Part shown: in pieces, positions 51,484-60,086 of the stretch
Numbering within the stretch: the first letter of the stretch is position 1
Layout of the letters: each line of letters starts with the position of its first letter
Source: Bacillota bacterium
Lineage (GTDB): Bacteria; Bacillota_E; JAJZYS01; JAJYTV01
Assembly: GCA_021845645.1 (NCBI GenBank)
Contig: JAJZVM010000013.1
Span: forward strand, 24,470 to 88,469
Direction: 5' to 3'
Length of the DNA: 64,000 nt
Translations under genes and position numbers: made by a program
The notes under the pieces: model-generated
The model's input: the letters and a program-made list of their open reading frames with translations, nothing else
Databases searched by the model: none
Told to the model about the DNA's origin: nothing

Positions 51484-52932
51484 ATGGATCGACCCGAACC
51501 CGCGCCGCGCACGGCGCAAGCCCTCGTGAACAGCATGACTGAGGCATTCGAGCAGTTTCTTGCCAAGACGCCCGCCTACGCCGAGACGCGGGCGCTCGAC
51601 GACCTGCGGGCGAGGGACTACCGCAGGCTCGACGACCTAGGCCACACCTACCTTGACTACACCGGCGGCAGCCTCTACGCGGAGTCGCAGCTGCGCGAGC
51701 ATCTGCAGCTCTTGCTCGGGGGCGTCTACGGAAACCCGCATTCCTCGAGCCCGTCGTCCTTAGCCGCGACGCGTCTCGCGGAGGAGGCCCGCGCCGACAT
51801 CCTGCGCCATTTCTCGGCGTCGCCCGAGGAGTACCTCGTGGTGTTCACGCAGAACGCGAGCGGCGCACTCAAGATCGTCGCCGAGTCCTACCCGTTCCAG
51901 GAGGGCTCGCGCCTCCTGCTGACCTCCGACAACCACAACTCCGTCAACGGCCTCAGGGAGTTCGCGTCGGCCAAGGGAGCGGAGGTGCGCTACATCCCGC
52001 TCGGCCCGGACATGCGCCTCGACGTCCCCTTCCTCGAGGCGGAGCTCGCGGTGGGGGCAGGCACGGCTCCGAGCCTCTTCGCGTACCCGGCGCAGTCGAA
52101 CTTCAGCGGCGTGCAGCACGACCTCGGTTGGATCGCACGCGCGAAGGCCCAGGGCTTCGACGTGCTCCTCGACGCCGCGGCGTTCGCCCCGACGAACGAC
52201 CTCAGACTCGACCTCGTCCACCCGGACTTCGTCGACGTCTCCTTCTACAAGATGTTCGGCTACCCGACCGGCGTCGGCTGCCTCATCGCGCGCCGCGAGG
52301 CGCTTCTAAGGCTCAGGCGGCCGTGGTACGCGGGCGGGACGGTCGCCTTCGCCTCCGTCGCGGCGTTCTCGGGGCGCGGCAGCGCGCACCGCCTCTTCGA
52401 CGGCCCCTTCGCCTTCGAGGATGGCACGATCGACTACCTCGCGACGCCCGCCGTCTCGATCGGCCTGCGCCACCTCGAGAGCGCGGGCGTCGAGGTCATC
52501 CACCGCCGCGTGATGCTGCTGACAGGCTGGCTTATCGAGGCGCTCGGAGCCCTCCGCCACCATAGCGGCCGTCCGCTCTGCGAGGTGTACGGCCCCAAGG
52601 ACCTCGAGAGCCACGGCGCCATCGTCCTCTTCAACCTCCTGGACGCCGAGGGCGGGCGCCTCGACTACAACCTCGTGCAGGAGGCCGCCGACGCCCGCGG
52701 CATCTCGGTGCGCAGCGGCTGCCACTGCAACCCTGGAGCCAGGGAGTCGGCCTTGCACATGGACCCGAGACTGCTCAGAGAGAGCTTCAGCCACCCTGAG
52801 GCCTCAAGCGCCGAGTTCCTGCGCTCGGTCTCGGACCGCATGGACGGAGGGGTGCGGGCGTCCCTGGGCATTGCGAGCAATTTCCAGGATGTGTACCGTC
52901 TCATACGGTTCATCGAAGGCTTTGTTATGTAG
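51484..52932 (+). CDS. Class-V aminotransferase-fold PLP enzyme, MoCo-sulfurase/cysteine-desulfurase-like
   Basis: 482-aa PLP enzyme. YLDYTGGSLYAESQL and GVYGNPHSSSPSS near the start, Lys256 in SFYKMFGYPTGVG (the MoCo-sulfurase form of the PLP-lysine motif), and the catalytic-Cys segment RSGCHCNPGA (Cys413/Cys415) are those of the N-terminal domain of molybdenum-cofactor sulfurases and related desulfurases. The C-terminal MOSC domain of full sulfurases is absent. ATG 51484 has GGAGG 7 bases upstream; the longer frame to 51307 lacks one. No molybdoenzyme gene is near; instead it heads an amide-uptake operon, so it may use another cysteine- or amino-acid-type substrate. Confidence 0.82.
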   Translation: MDRPEPAPRTAQALVNSMTEAFEQFLAKTPAYAETRALDDLRARDYRRLDDLGHTYLDYTGGSLYAESQLREHLQLLLGGVYGNPHSSSPSSLAATRLAEEARADILRHFSASPEEYLVVFTQNASGALKIVAESYPFQEGSRLLLTSDNHNSVNGLREFASAKGAEVRYIPLGPDMRLDVPFLEAELAVGAGTAPSLFAYPAQSNFSGVQHDLGWIARAKAQGFDVLLDAAAFAPTNDLRLDLVHPDFVDVSFYKMFGYPTGVGCLIARREALLRLRRPWYAGGTVAFASVAAFSGRGSAHRLFDGPFAFEDGTIDYLATPAVSIGLRHLESAGVEVIHRRVMLLTGWLIEALGALRHHSGRPLCEVYGPKDLESHGAIVLFNLLDAEGGRLDYNLVQEAADARGISVRSGCHCNPGARESALHMDPRLLRESFSHPEASSAEFLRSVSDRMDGGVRASLGIASNFQDVYRLIRFIEGFVM

Positions 52933-52983
52933 GTATTAAGGACATGGTGTCGAACTTGACGGAAACCCAGGAAGGATGATCCC

Positions 52984-53694
52984 ATGCGGCCCTGGATCGG
53001 TATCACGTGCGGCTTCGACGCGGACGAACACCAGTTCAGGCTCAACACGCCCTACCAGCAGGCCATCGAGGCGGCAGGCGGCGTGCCGGTGCTGCTCGGC
53101 GCGAGTCCGGACCTGGCTGCGGACCTCTTGTCGCGGCTCGACGGCCTCCTCTTCACGGGCGGCGCCGACCTCGATCCCGCGCTCTACGGCCTGGAGCCGG
53201 CGGCGGGTCTGGGCGGTGTGAGCCCTGCGCGGGACGCCTTCGAGATCGCCCTCGTGAAGGAGGCCTACCGGGCCGGCGTGCCGACGCTCGGCATCTGCCG
53301 CGGCTGCCAGCTGCTCGCCGCCGCCGGTGGCGGCACGCTCTTCCAGGACCTGCCGAGCGAGCGGCCGGGCAGCCTCAAACACTTCCAGGATGCCCCGCGC
53401 GGCCACAAGAGCCATGCGGTGGAACTCGTCCCGGGCACCTACCTCGCCGAGACCATCGGCCAGACCCAGATCAAGGTGAACTCCTTCCACCACCAGGCGG
53501 TCCGCACCCTGCCCGAGGGCGCGATCCTGGCGGCCACGGCGCCGGACGGCGTGGTGGAGGCCTTCGAAGATCCGCGCCACCCCCACTGGCTCGCGGTGCA
53601 GTGGCACCCGGAGGGGCTGTGGCGCGACGACCCCGCGGCCCTCGCCCTCTTCCGCTCCCTGGTCGAGGCGGCCAAGAAGGTCGTCTCCGCGTAA
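52984..53694 (+). CDS. Gamma-glutamyl-GABA hydrolase-like class-I amidotransferase (peptidase C26)
   Basis: 236-aa cytoplasmic hydrolase of the PuuD/C26 family, which cleaves gamma-glutamyl amides. Oxyanion strand LLFTGGADLDPALYG, nucleophile Cys105 in LGICRGCQLL, and His208/Glu210 in VQWHPEG, plus VNSFHHQAV typical of PuuD. ATG 52984 follows GGAAGGATG. It lies 51 bases after the PLP-enzyme gene and upstream of an importer, suggesting hydrolysis of imported gamma-glutamyl compounds. In polyamine degradation PuuD releases GABA; other puu genes are absent. Confidence 0.87.
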   Translation: MRPWIGITCGFDADEHQFRLNTPYQQAIEAAGGVPVLLGASPDLAADLLSRLDGLLFTGGADLDPALYGLEPAAGLGGVSPARDAFEIALVKEAYRAGVPTLGICRGCQLLAAAGGGTLFQDLPSERPGSLKHFQDAPRGHKSHAVELVPGTYLAETIGQTQIKVNSFHHQAVRTLPEGAILAATAPDGVVEAFEDPRHPHWLAVQWHPEGLWRDDPAALALFRSLVEAAKKVVSA

Positions 53695-53704
53695 GCACGC
53701 CAGG

Positions 53705-53733
53705 CGGGCGTCGGGTCTGATCCCGACCGCCCG
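53705..53733 (+). terminator. Hairpin after the amidase gene
   Basis: CGGGC-GTCGGG pairs with CCCGACCGCCCG with one bulged base around TCTGAT. A second small stem CCGGC-TTTTTT-GCCGG follows at about 53778. Could separate amidase and importer transcripts. Confidence 0.5.
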
Positions 53734-53889
53734 GTCGCACCCCGTGTTGGACATGCCAGCCGGGGCGCCAGCGGTACCGGCTTTTTTGCCGGCGAGGAGG
53801 TGAGTGGCGAAGACGCTGCGAAGGCGGGGCCGCCCCTGTCCTTTCAGATCCACGGGCAATGCAACAGCACGTATGAAGGGGGTTACCGG

Positions 53890-55437
53890 ATGCAGATGCG
53901 CAGGCTTCTTGGCGGGCTGCTCGGCACGGCCGCACTCCTCTTGTCGACCACGGCGGGCGTGCAGGCCGCGGCGCCCACCGCCAACATCACGGTCGGCCTC
54001 AGCGGCGACGCGGTATGTCTTCTGCCCTACAACACGAACGACAACCTGTCGTTCGGCGTCGAGTCCAACATCTATCAGGGGCTCGTCGGCTACAACGGCA
54101 AGATGCAGCTCGTGGGCGAGCTCGCGAAGAGCTGGAAGGTAGCCCCGAACGCCACCTCGATCACCTTCTACCTGAACCCCGCCGCGAAGTTCTCGGACGG
54201 CACGCCGGTCACGGCCCAGGCCGTCAAGGCGAGCTTCACCTGGCTTCTGAACCCCAACAACCACCTCGTCCGCACGGCCCTCTACTCCGTCATCAACCAT
54301 ATCAACGTGCTCAATTCCGAGACGGTGCAGTTCGTGCTGAGCAAGCCGTTCGGCGCCATCCTGCCGACGTTCGCGCACCCGGCCGGCGCCGTCATCGAGC
54401 CGTCCGTGCTGGCGAAGGGTGTCAACTACCTCTGCGCCAACCCGGTCGGCGGCTCGGGCCCGTTCGTCTTCAAGGACTGGGTCCAGGGAGACCACATCAC
54501 GCTCGTCCGCAACGCCCACTACTGGAACCCGGCCGGTGCGGCCAAGATCGCCTCGATCACCTACAAGCCGGTCGCTGACGCCAGCGCGCGCATCGCCGGC
54601 CTTGAGACGGGCCAGTTCCAGGCCATCTACCCCGTGCCGAACGAGCTCGTCACCTCGCTCCAGGCCCAGAAGGGCATCAACGTCCAGATCGGCTCGAGCA
54701 ACGCCGCCTGGTACGTCGCCATGAACACGCAGGTCGGGCCGCTCAAGAACGTGCTCGTCCGCCAGGCCCTGAACTACGCCGTCGACAAGAGCACCTTCAT
54801 CAAGGTGGTCTGGAGCGGCTACGGCAGCGTCCTGAACTCGCCAGTGCCGCCGGCGGACACCTACGCCATCAACGCCGGCAGCTACCCCTACAACCCGCAG
54901 AAGGCCAAGGAGCTCCTCGCGAAGGCCGGCTACCCACACGGCTTCACGTCGACGCTCTGGGTCGGCAACAGCACGGAGGCCATCTACGCCGCCACCTTCA
55001 TCCAGCAGCAGCTGGCGCAGGTCGGCGTCAACATCAAGGTTGTGCCGATGGACAACGCCTCGCTCTCTTCGGCCATCTTCACGCCCAGCGCCAAGTCGAC
55101 GCTGCGCATGAACTTCACCGGCTGGTCGGCCTCCACGGGCGACGCGGACTGGGCTCTGAGGCCCCTCCTCGCGACGAGCTCCTGGCCGCCCGCGCTCTAC
55201 AACCTCGCCTTCTTCGGCAACGCGAAGTTCGACAGCCTCCTGGTGCAGGGCCTCAACAGCGGCGCGCCGGCCGTCCGTGCCGCCGCGTACGCCGCGGCCC
55301 AGAAGCTCGCCTGGCAGCAGGCTCCGTGGATCTTCCTCGGGGTCTCGGACAACATCTGGGCGACGCAGTCCAACGTCAAGGGCATCGTCGTCCGCGAGGA
55401 CGAGGTGCCGCTGATCTACGGCGCATACGTGCAGTAG
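53890..55437 (+). CDS. Family-5 extracellular solute-binding protein (second importer)
   Basis: 515 aa. ATG 53890 has AAGGGGG about 8 bases upstream and opens a signal peptide (MQMRRLLGGLLGTAALLLST, ending near VQAAA). Family-5 motifs: SFGVESNIYQGLVGYNGK, GELAKSWKVAPN, FYLNPAAKFSDGTPVTAQAV, GGSGPFVFKDW, YNPQKAKELLAKAGYPHGF; most like glutathione/dipeptide-binding GsiB. As in the 23541-25175 paralogue there is no lipobox Cys. It supplies the two permeases downstream, separated by a strong hairpin. Confidence 0.89.
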   Translation: MQMRRLLGGLLGTAALLLSTTAGVQAAAPTANITVGLSGDAVCLLPYNTNDNLSFGVESNIYQGLVGYNGKMQLVGELAKSWKVAPNATSITFYLNPAAKFSDGTPVTAQAVKASFTWLLNPNNHLVRTALYSVINHINVLNSETVQFVLSKPFGAILPTFAHPAGAVIEPSVLAKGVNYLCANPVGGSGPFVFKDWVQGDHITLVRNAHYWNPAGAAKIASITYKPVADASARIAGLETGQFQAIYPVPNELVTSLQAQKGINVQIGSSNAAWYVAMNTQVGPLKNVLVRQALNYAVDKSTFIKVVWSGYGSVLNSPVPPADTYAINAGSYPYNPQKAKELLAKAGYPHGFTSTLWVGNSTEAIYAATFIQQQLAQVGVNIKVVPMDNASLSSAIFTPSAKSTLRMNFTGWSASTGDADWALRPLLATSSWPPALYNLAFFGNAKFDSLLVQGLNSGAPAVRAAAYAAAQKLAWQQAPWIFLGVSDNIWATQSNVKGIVVREDEVPLIYGAYVQ

Positions 55438-55452
55438 ACCGCCTGTTCGTCC

Positions 55453-55483
55453 AAGGAGGGGCGCGCCCTTTGCGCCCCTCCTT
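55453..55483 (+). terminator. Intra-operon hairpin between binding-protein and permease genes
   Basis: AAGGAGGGGCGC pairs perfectly with GCGCCCCTCCTT (12 bp) around GCCCTTT, 16 bases past the binding-protein stop. Same placement as the hairpin at 23469-23500, so it probably raises binding protein over permease. Confidence 0.7.
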
Positions 55484-55508
55484 CCCCTCAAGGAGCGAGT
55501 GACAGGAC

Positions 55509-56429
55509 ATGGGTGCCTACTTCCTGCGCCGCGTGCTGCAGATCATCCCCACGATCGTCGGCGTGTCCATCCTGGCCTTCCTCTTCGTCCGCGCGATCCC
55601 CGGCAATCCCGCCGTGATCATGGCGGGCCCCAACGCGAGCGCCGCCACGATCCGGGCCCTGACGATCCAGTTCGGCCTCCAGAAGCCCCTCATCGTGCAG
55701 TACTGGTACTTCATCACGAACGCGGCGACGCTGCACTTCGGCAACTCGCTCGGCGACGGCCAGCCCGTGACCAAGATCATCGGCTACCACTTCATGCCCA
55801 CCGTCGAACTCGCGTTCTTCGGTCTCGGGCTCGCGATCGTGATCGGCGTCCTCGCGGGTGTCCTCTCGGCGGTGAAGCGCAACAGCCCGCTCGACTACAC
55901 CGTGATGACGCTCTCGATGATGGGCGTCTCCTTCCCGGCGTTCTGGCTCGCCATGATGCTGATCGCGCTCTTCGCGGTCCACTTCCGCGTGCTGCCCTCC
56001 GGCGGCGACAGCGGCTGGACCTCATTCATCCTGCCCGTGATCTCGCTCGGCACGTCCGGGGCCGCCAGCATCGCCCGCTTCACGCGCCAGAGCATGGTCA
56101 CGACACTCACGTCGGACTACGTGCGCACCGGCCGGGCCAAGGGCGTGCGCGAGTCCATGCTCGTCTTCAAGCATGCGTTCAAGAATGCGCTCGGTCCCAT
56201 CATCACGATCATCGGCATCCAGTTCGGCTTCCTCCTGGGCGGTGCGGTCGTCGTGGAGGTCGTTTACGCATGGCCAGGCCTCGGGAACCTCTTGATCACG
56301 TCCGTCGAGAGCCGCAACTACCCCGTCATCCAGACGCTTCTGCTGCTCTTCGCCATGGAGTTCATCCTCGCAAGCCTGCTCGTGGACATCGCGTACGCCC
56401 TGGTCAATCCGAGGGTCCGCTATGATTAG
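55509..56429 (+). CDS. Peptide-type ABC transporter permease (DppB/GsiC-like)
   Basis: 306 aa, N-terminal MGAYFLRRVLQIIPTIVGVS typical of the DppB class, GLQKPLIVQYWYFITNAATL and HFGNSLGDGQPV, six helices, the EAA loop DYVRTGRAKGVRESMLVFKH, and VYAWPGLGNLLITSVESRNY. It overlaps the next permease gene by 8 bases. Confidence 0.93.
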   Translation: MGAYFLRRVLQIIPTIVGVSILAFLFVRAIPGNPAVIMAGPNASAATIRALTIQFGLQKPLIVQYWYFITNAATLHFGNSLGDGQPVTKIIGYHFMPTVELAFFGLGLAIVIGVLAGVLSAVKRNSPLDYTVMTLSMMGVSFPAFWLAMMLIALFAVHFRVLPSGGDSGWTSFILPVISLGTSGAASIARFTRQSMVTTLTSDYVRTGRAKGVRESMLVFKHAFKNALGPIITIIGIQFGFLLGGAVVVEVVYAWPGLGNLLITSVESRNYPVIQTLLLLFAMEFILASLLVDIAYALVNPRVRYD

Positions 56430-57297
56430 CCCCAAGGCCGAGAGCCCCCAGCTCGAGCGGCGCCAGGCTCTGGTCGACGTCCGCCTCTTCATGCAGCGGC
56501 GCTCCGCGGTGGTCGGTGCCGTCATCATGCTCGTTATGATCGGCATCAGCCTCTTCGGCCCGCTGATCGCGCCATACCAGCCCAGCCTGCCGGACTATTC
56601 CCACATCCTCGCCGCGCCCTCCTGGCAGCACCTGATGGGCACCGACGAGTTCGGGCGCGACATCCTGAGCCGCATCCTCTGGGGCGCCCGCCTGACACTG
56701 TCGGTTGGCTTCATCGGCGCATTCGCCTCCGCGTTCCTCGGCACCCCGATCGGCCTCGCCACCGCCTACTTCGGCGGCTGGCTCGACGACATCGTGATGC
56801 GCATCGTCGATGTGGTGCTCTCGTTCCCCGGCATCCTGCTCGCGATCGGCGTGATCGCGATCCTGGGGCCGGGCCTGCAGAACGTGATCATCACGATCAT
56901 CGTCTTCGGCGTGCCGATGTTCGCCCGCATCGTGCGCGGCAGCGCCATCAGCCTCAAGAACCTCGAGTACATCGAGGCGGCGAAGGCCGGCGGCGCGACG
57001 AACGGGCGCATCCTCTTCCAACACATGCTGAGGAACCTCGTGGGCCCGATCACGGTGCAGCTCACGCTGCAGATGGCGCAGGCCATCCTCGTGGCGTCGT
57101 CGCTCGGCTTCCTCGGCTTCGGCGCCCAGCCGCCGACGCCCGAGTGGGGCGCCATGCTGGCCGAGGGCCGCATGTTCCTGACGATCGCGCCCTGGGTGGA
57201 CATCTTCCCCGGCGTCTGCATCTTCCTCGCCGTCCTCGGCTTCAACATGGTGGGCGACGGCCTCAATGACATGCTGGACCCGAGGCTGCGCCGCTAG
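56422..57297 (+). CDS. Peptide-type ABC transporter permease (DppC/GsiD-like)
   Basis: 291 aa. MGTDEFGRDILSRILWGAR signature, FPGILLAIGVIAILGPGL, EAA loop EYIEAAKAGGATNGRILFQH, and SLGFLGFGAQPPTPEWGAML near the end. No ATPase gene follows; the next gene is a regulator. Both family-5 importers in this window therefore need ATPases encoded elsewhere, possibly shared. Confidence 0.93.
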   Translation: MISPKAESPQLERRQALVDVRLFMQRRSAVVGAVIMLVMIGISLFGPLIAPYQPSLPDYSHILAAPSWQHLMGTDEFGRDILSRILWGARLTLSVGFIGAFASAFLGTPIGLATAYFGGWLDDIVMRIVDVVLSFPGILLAIGVIAILGPGLQNVIITIIVFGVPMFARIVRGSAISLKNLEYIEAAKAGGATNGRILFQHMLRNLVGPITVQLTLQMAQAILVASSLGFLGFGAQPPTPEWGAMLAEGRMFLTIAPWVDIFPGVCIFLAVLGFNMVGDGLNDMLDPRLRR

Positions 57298-57396
57298 GAT
57301 CACTCCCGGCCGTCGGAAGGAATCGCGTCCGAGACGGCAAGGGAGGGGCCAGGAAGTCGGCGGCGAGGGTGTTTCCCTGGAGGGCGAGGTGCGGCG

Positions 57397-58869
57397 ATGC
57401 AGAGCGACGAGGAAGAGCGCGGCGCGGCACGGGCGCCGGCGGGCGGATGCCCCATCTACGTCCGGATCTACGAGCAGATGAAGGGTGCCATCGAGCGCGG
57501 GGAGTTCCGCATCGGCGAGCGCATGCCGTCGGAGCGGGAGATCCAGCGCACGTTCCATGTCAGCCGCATGACGGCGCAGAGCGCCTACCGCAAGCTCGAG
57601 GACATGGGCTACGTCCTGCGCCACCCGACGCAGGGCACCTTCGTCGCGGCCAGGCCGCAGTGGCCGTCGGCGGTGCGCAAGGAGGCGCGCTTCACCCCCT
57701 CGAAGAGCTGGCGCCACCTCGGCGGACACTTCCTTGAGGATCTGATGGAGTCCGGGTCGCACGCCTACCGCTTCGACTTCGAGGTGGGGCGGCCCGACAT
57801 GGACCTCTTCCCGAACGCGTCGATGCAGCTCCTGCTCGAGGATCTCCTGACGCGCAGGCCCTCGGAGGTGCTGATGTACTCCGCGACCGCCGGACTGCCG
57901 TCCCTGCGCGAGGCCATCGCGAAGCGGCTCCTGCCCCTGCGCGGCATGGACCGCCTGGGAGTCGAGCACGTGCTCGTCACCACAGGCGCCATGCAGGCGA
58001 TCGACCTCATCGCGAAGCTCTTCATCGAGCCGGAGGACCTCGTCCTGGTGGAGCGCCCCACCTTCCCGGGGGCCCTGCAGCGCTTCCGCGCGCAGGGCGC
58101 GCGCTTCGCGGAGGTGCCGGTCGACGGCGAGGGGCTGGACGTCGAGCGGCTCGAAGGGATCCTGCGCGACCGGCACCCGCGCCTCATCTACGTCCAGCCG
58201 TGCGCGCAGAACCCGACGGGCGCGACGCTCTCCGCCGTGCGGCGACAGGCCCTGCTCGCCCTCGCCCGCGACTACAACGTGCCGATCGTCGAGGACGACG
58301 CAGGCGGCTTCTTCGCGGAAGGGCCAGGCCTGCGCTCTCTGAAGAGCGACGATGGGGACGACCTCGTGCTGCACGTCGGCACCTTCTCGAAGCTGATCGC
58401 GCCGGGGCTGCGCGTCGGCTACATCGTGGCGCCGGCCAACATCGTGCGCCTCCTGACGTCCGTCAAGCAGATGACGGACCTGCACACGGGTCCCATCCCG
58501 CAGCTGCTGCTCGAAGGCTGGCTGATGTCGAGCGACGTCGGGGCACACGTGGCGTTCGCCCGGCAGGTGTACCAGGAGCGGCTCGCGGCGGCGCTCGAGG
58601 AGCTGGAGAACGGCCCGCTGCAGCCGGTGCTGCGGCCCGAGGCCGGGATCTACCTCTTCTGCCGCATTACCTCGGGGCTGCCGGCGATCTTCCTCCAGCA
58701 GCGGAGCGCGGCGCACGGCGTCGTGTTCGCGCCGGGAGACGAGTTCTCGCCCAGCGGCGAGCTCGGCGACCATCTGCGCCTCTGCGTCAGCGGACTGCCC
58801 GCCGCGAGCATCCACGTCGGCCTGCGGCGCCTCAAGCAGCTCCTCAAGGAGATCTCGCCCGAGGCGTGA
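57397..58869 (+). CDS. MocR-type regulator (GntR winged helix fused to PLP aminotransferase fold)
   Basis: 490 aa. N-terminal GntR winged helix (~18-88): IYEQMKGAIERGEFRIGERM, PSEREIQRTFHVSRMTAQSA, GYVLRHPTQGTFVAARP. C-terminal fold-type-I aminotransferase-like domain (~125-490) with the PLP-Lys region GTFSKLIAPGLRVGY. The usual Asp-Asp-Pro-Tyr of the PLP site reads VEDDAGGFF. MocR proteins sense PLP or amino compounds and control nearby catabolic or transport genes (PdxR, GabR), so it probably regulates this operon in response to an amine or amino acid. ATG 57397 follows GAGGTGCGG, 99 bases after the permease stop. Confidence 0.88.
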   Translation: MQSDEEERGAARAPAGGCPIYVRIYEQMKGAIERGEFRIGERMPSEREIQRTFHVSRMTAQSAYRKLEDMGYVLRHPTQGTFVAARPQWPSAVRKEARFTPSKSWRHLGGHFLEDLMESGSHAYRFDFEVGRPDMDLFPNASMQLLLEDLLTRRPSEVLMYSATAGLPSLREAIAKRLLPLRGMDRLGVEHVLVTTGAMQAIDLIAKLFIEPEDLVLVERPTFPGALQRFRAQGARFAEVPVDGEGLDVERLEGILRDRHPRLIYVQPCAQNPTGATLSAVRRQALLALARDYNVPIVEDDAGGFFAEGPGLRSLKSDDGDDLVLHVGTFSKLIAPGLRVGYIVAPANIVRLLTSVKQMTDLHTGPIPQLLLEGWLMSSDVGAHVAFARQVYQERLAAALEELENGPLQPVLRPEAGIYLFCRITSGLPAIFLQQRSAAHGVVFAPGDEFSPSGELGDHLRLCVSGLPAASIHVGLRRLKQLLKEISPEA

Positions 58870-58904
58870 CGCCAGGGGCCTGGACGCAACTCGGCGTGGG
58901 TCGG

Positions 58905-59124
58905 GACAGAACCGTTCTGCGGCGACGCGCAAAGCCCAAACCGTCACCCGGCGCCGCAGCCAGCTTGCGAACTCCGCTTCGGAAACGGCCTGCGCGCCGA
59001 GTACCCGCAGCATGCTCGCGCACTCCTCGGGCGCAGGCTGGTCAAATGCGTACCCGTGGACGTGGAGCCGCCAACCGAGCACCTGCCATGCAGTGCGCCT
59101 GCTTCCGTCGGCAAAGGTTCTGTG
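58905..59124 (-). pseudogene. 3' fragment of a Fic/Doc-type toxin gene
   Basis: On the minus strand, HRTFADGSRRTAWQVLGWRL followed by HVHGYAFDQPAPEECASML resembles the Doc/Fic active-site motif HxFxDGNKR and the helix after it (GSRR in place of GNKR). No start with a ribosome binding site and no upstream half of the Fic domain exists in this frame, and the frame runs on as antisense of the MocR gene. Probably a truncated death-on-curing toxin. Confidence 0.4.
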
Positions 59125-59164
59125 GCTGCGGGTTCCTGCAGGTCGCTCGGCGAAGGTTGTAGAC

Positions 59165-59395
59165 TCAGGCCGTTCCCTTGTTCACCGAATGCCTTAGAAG
59201 ACCCCACTTCCGAAATGCAACTATAGCCCATACCGCCTCCACGACACCGAAGGGCCATGTCCCGGCGAGCCATCCGTAGAGTGACGATCCCAAGCACGCT
59301 ACACCAAAAGCAAGTGTGAACCACGGAGAGCGGGACTCCAGGGCGTAGAATACCATCATCAGGAAGACAACTGCGGCACCGTAAGCGGTCAGCAT
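59165..59395 (-). CDS. Small two-helix membrane protein
   Basis: 76 aa: MLTAYGAAVVFLMMVFYALE, SRSPWFTLAFGVACLGSSLY, GWLAGTWPFGVVEAVWAIVA, FRKWGLLRHSVNKGTA. Two or three hydrophobic helices and a basic end; the GxWPFGxVEAxWxxVAxRxW pattern occurs in short uncharacterised membrane proteins. ATG 59395 is preferred because GGAGGTGA lies 5 bases upstream. It follows the CDF-type gene by 31 bases on the same strand, so probably co-transcribed. Confidence 0.6.
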   Translation of the reverse strand: MLTAYGAAVVFLMMVFYALESRSPWFTLAFGVACLGSSLYGWLAGTWPFGVVEAVWAIVAFRKWGLLRHSVNKGTA

Positions 59396-59426
59396 CAGGT
59401 TCACCTCCGTGACCATCGCATGAGTC

Positions 59427-60086
59427 TCAATCGCCGTTCTCTTCCTCCTCGTCCTCTTCGCCCATTGCCTCTTCGAGAGCCTCCCGGCCTTCCCGCACGA
59501 TGAAGTACACGATGCCGAGGGCGGCAACGGAGTCGGCCCACCACCATCCGAAGACGGCACGCAGCATTAGTCCTGCGAGAAGCACAGCCGCCATGTACGC
59601 GCAAACCACGCCTTCGACAGCATCACCGCGCAACGCGGCACTGCCGATTCGGTCGGCGACACGGCGCTTCACCCTGACAAGGAGCGGCATGACGACCAAA
59701 GCGGCGGCGGCGATGGCAATTCCGAGAGCTGTCGTCTCGGGCTGTGCACGGTGCCATAGGCCCCAGGCGGCGCTTAGGACAATGTAGACCGCGAGGAGCA
59801 TCAGGCTCCAGCCGACCAGCTTTGCGGACCTGCGCTCAGCATGTTCGACGCGCTCTTGGGCTCCGCCGTGTTGTTCGATCCCGAGTCTCCAGACCATCAC
59901 ACCTGCGGACACCAGCTCGATTCCACTGTCCAGTCCGAAGGCCATGAGGGCTACGCTTCCCGCCAGGACGGCGGCTGTGATGCTTATGCCTACCTCAACG
60001 ACCATCCAGGCGATGCTGATCCATTCGACCGTGACGCCAATTCGGACGAGGCGGGCGTGCTCAGCGGGAGACTCGGATCGGGCCAC
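59427..60086 (-). CDS. Cation-diffusion-facilitator-like membrane protein
   Basis: 219 aa with about six helices, matching the CDF transmembrane domain: SIAWMVVEVGISITAAVLAG, SVALMAFGLDSGIELVSAGV with the helix-2 acidic site, ALRGDAVEGVVCAYMAAVLL with the helix-5 Asp, and WWWADSVAALGIVYFIV. The C-terminal cytosolic metal-binding domain of typical CDF proteins is missing; the protein ends in an acidic run (MGEEDEEEENGD). Helix 2 has D-x3-E rather than H/D-x3-D, so metal choice is uncertain. The start is GTG 60086, with ACGAGGAG about 7 bases upstream. Confidence 0.75.
   Translation of the reverse strand: MARSESPAEHARLVRIGVTVEWISIAWMVVEVGISITAAVLAGSVALMAFGLDSGIELVSAGVMVWRLGIEQHGGAQERVEHAERRSAKLVGWSLMLLAVYIVLSAAWGLWHRAQPETTALGIAIAAAALVVMPLLVRVKRRVADRIGSAALRGDAVEGVVCAYMAAVLLAGLMLRAVFGWWWADSVAALGIVYFIVREGREALEEAMGEEDEEEENGD

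Noticed and set aside
52936..55491. 851-aa minus-strand ORF
   Set aside because: Antisense shadow of the amidase and binding-protein genes, Arg/Gly/Val-rich without domains.
56404..59082. 892-aa minus-strand ORF
   Set aside because: Antisense to two well-supported genes (permease and MocR); low-complexity Arg/Glu/His composition typical of shadow frames. Only its first residues match a Fic/Doc remnant.
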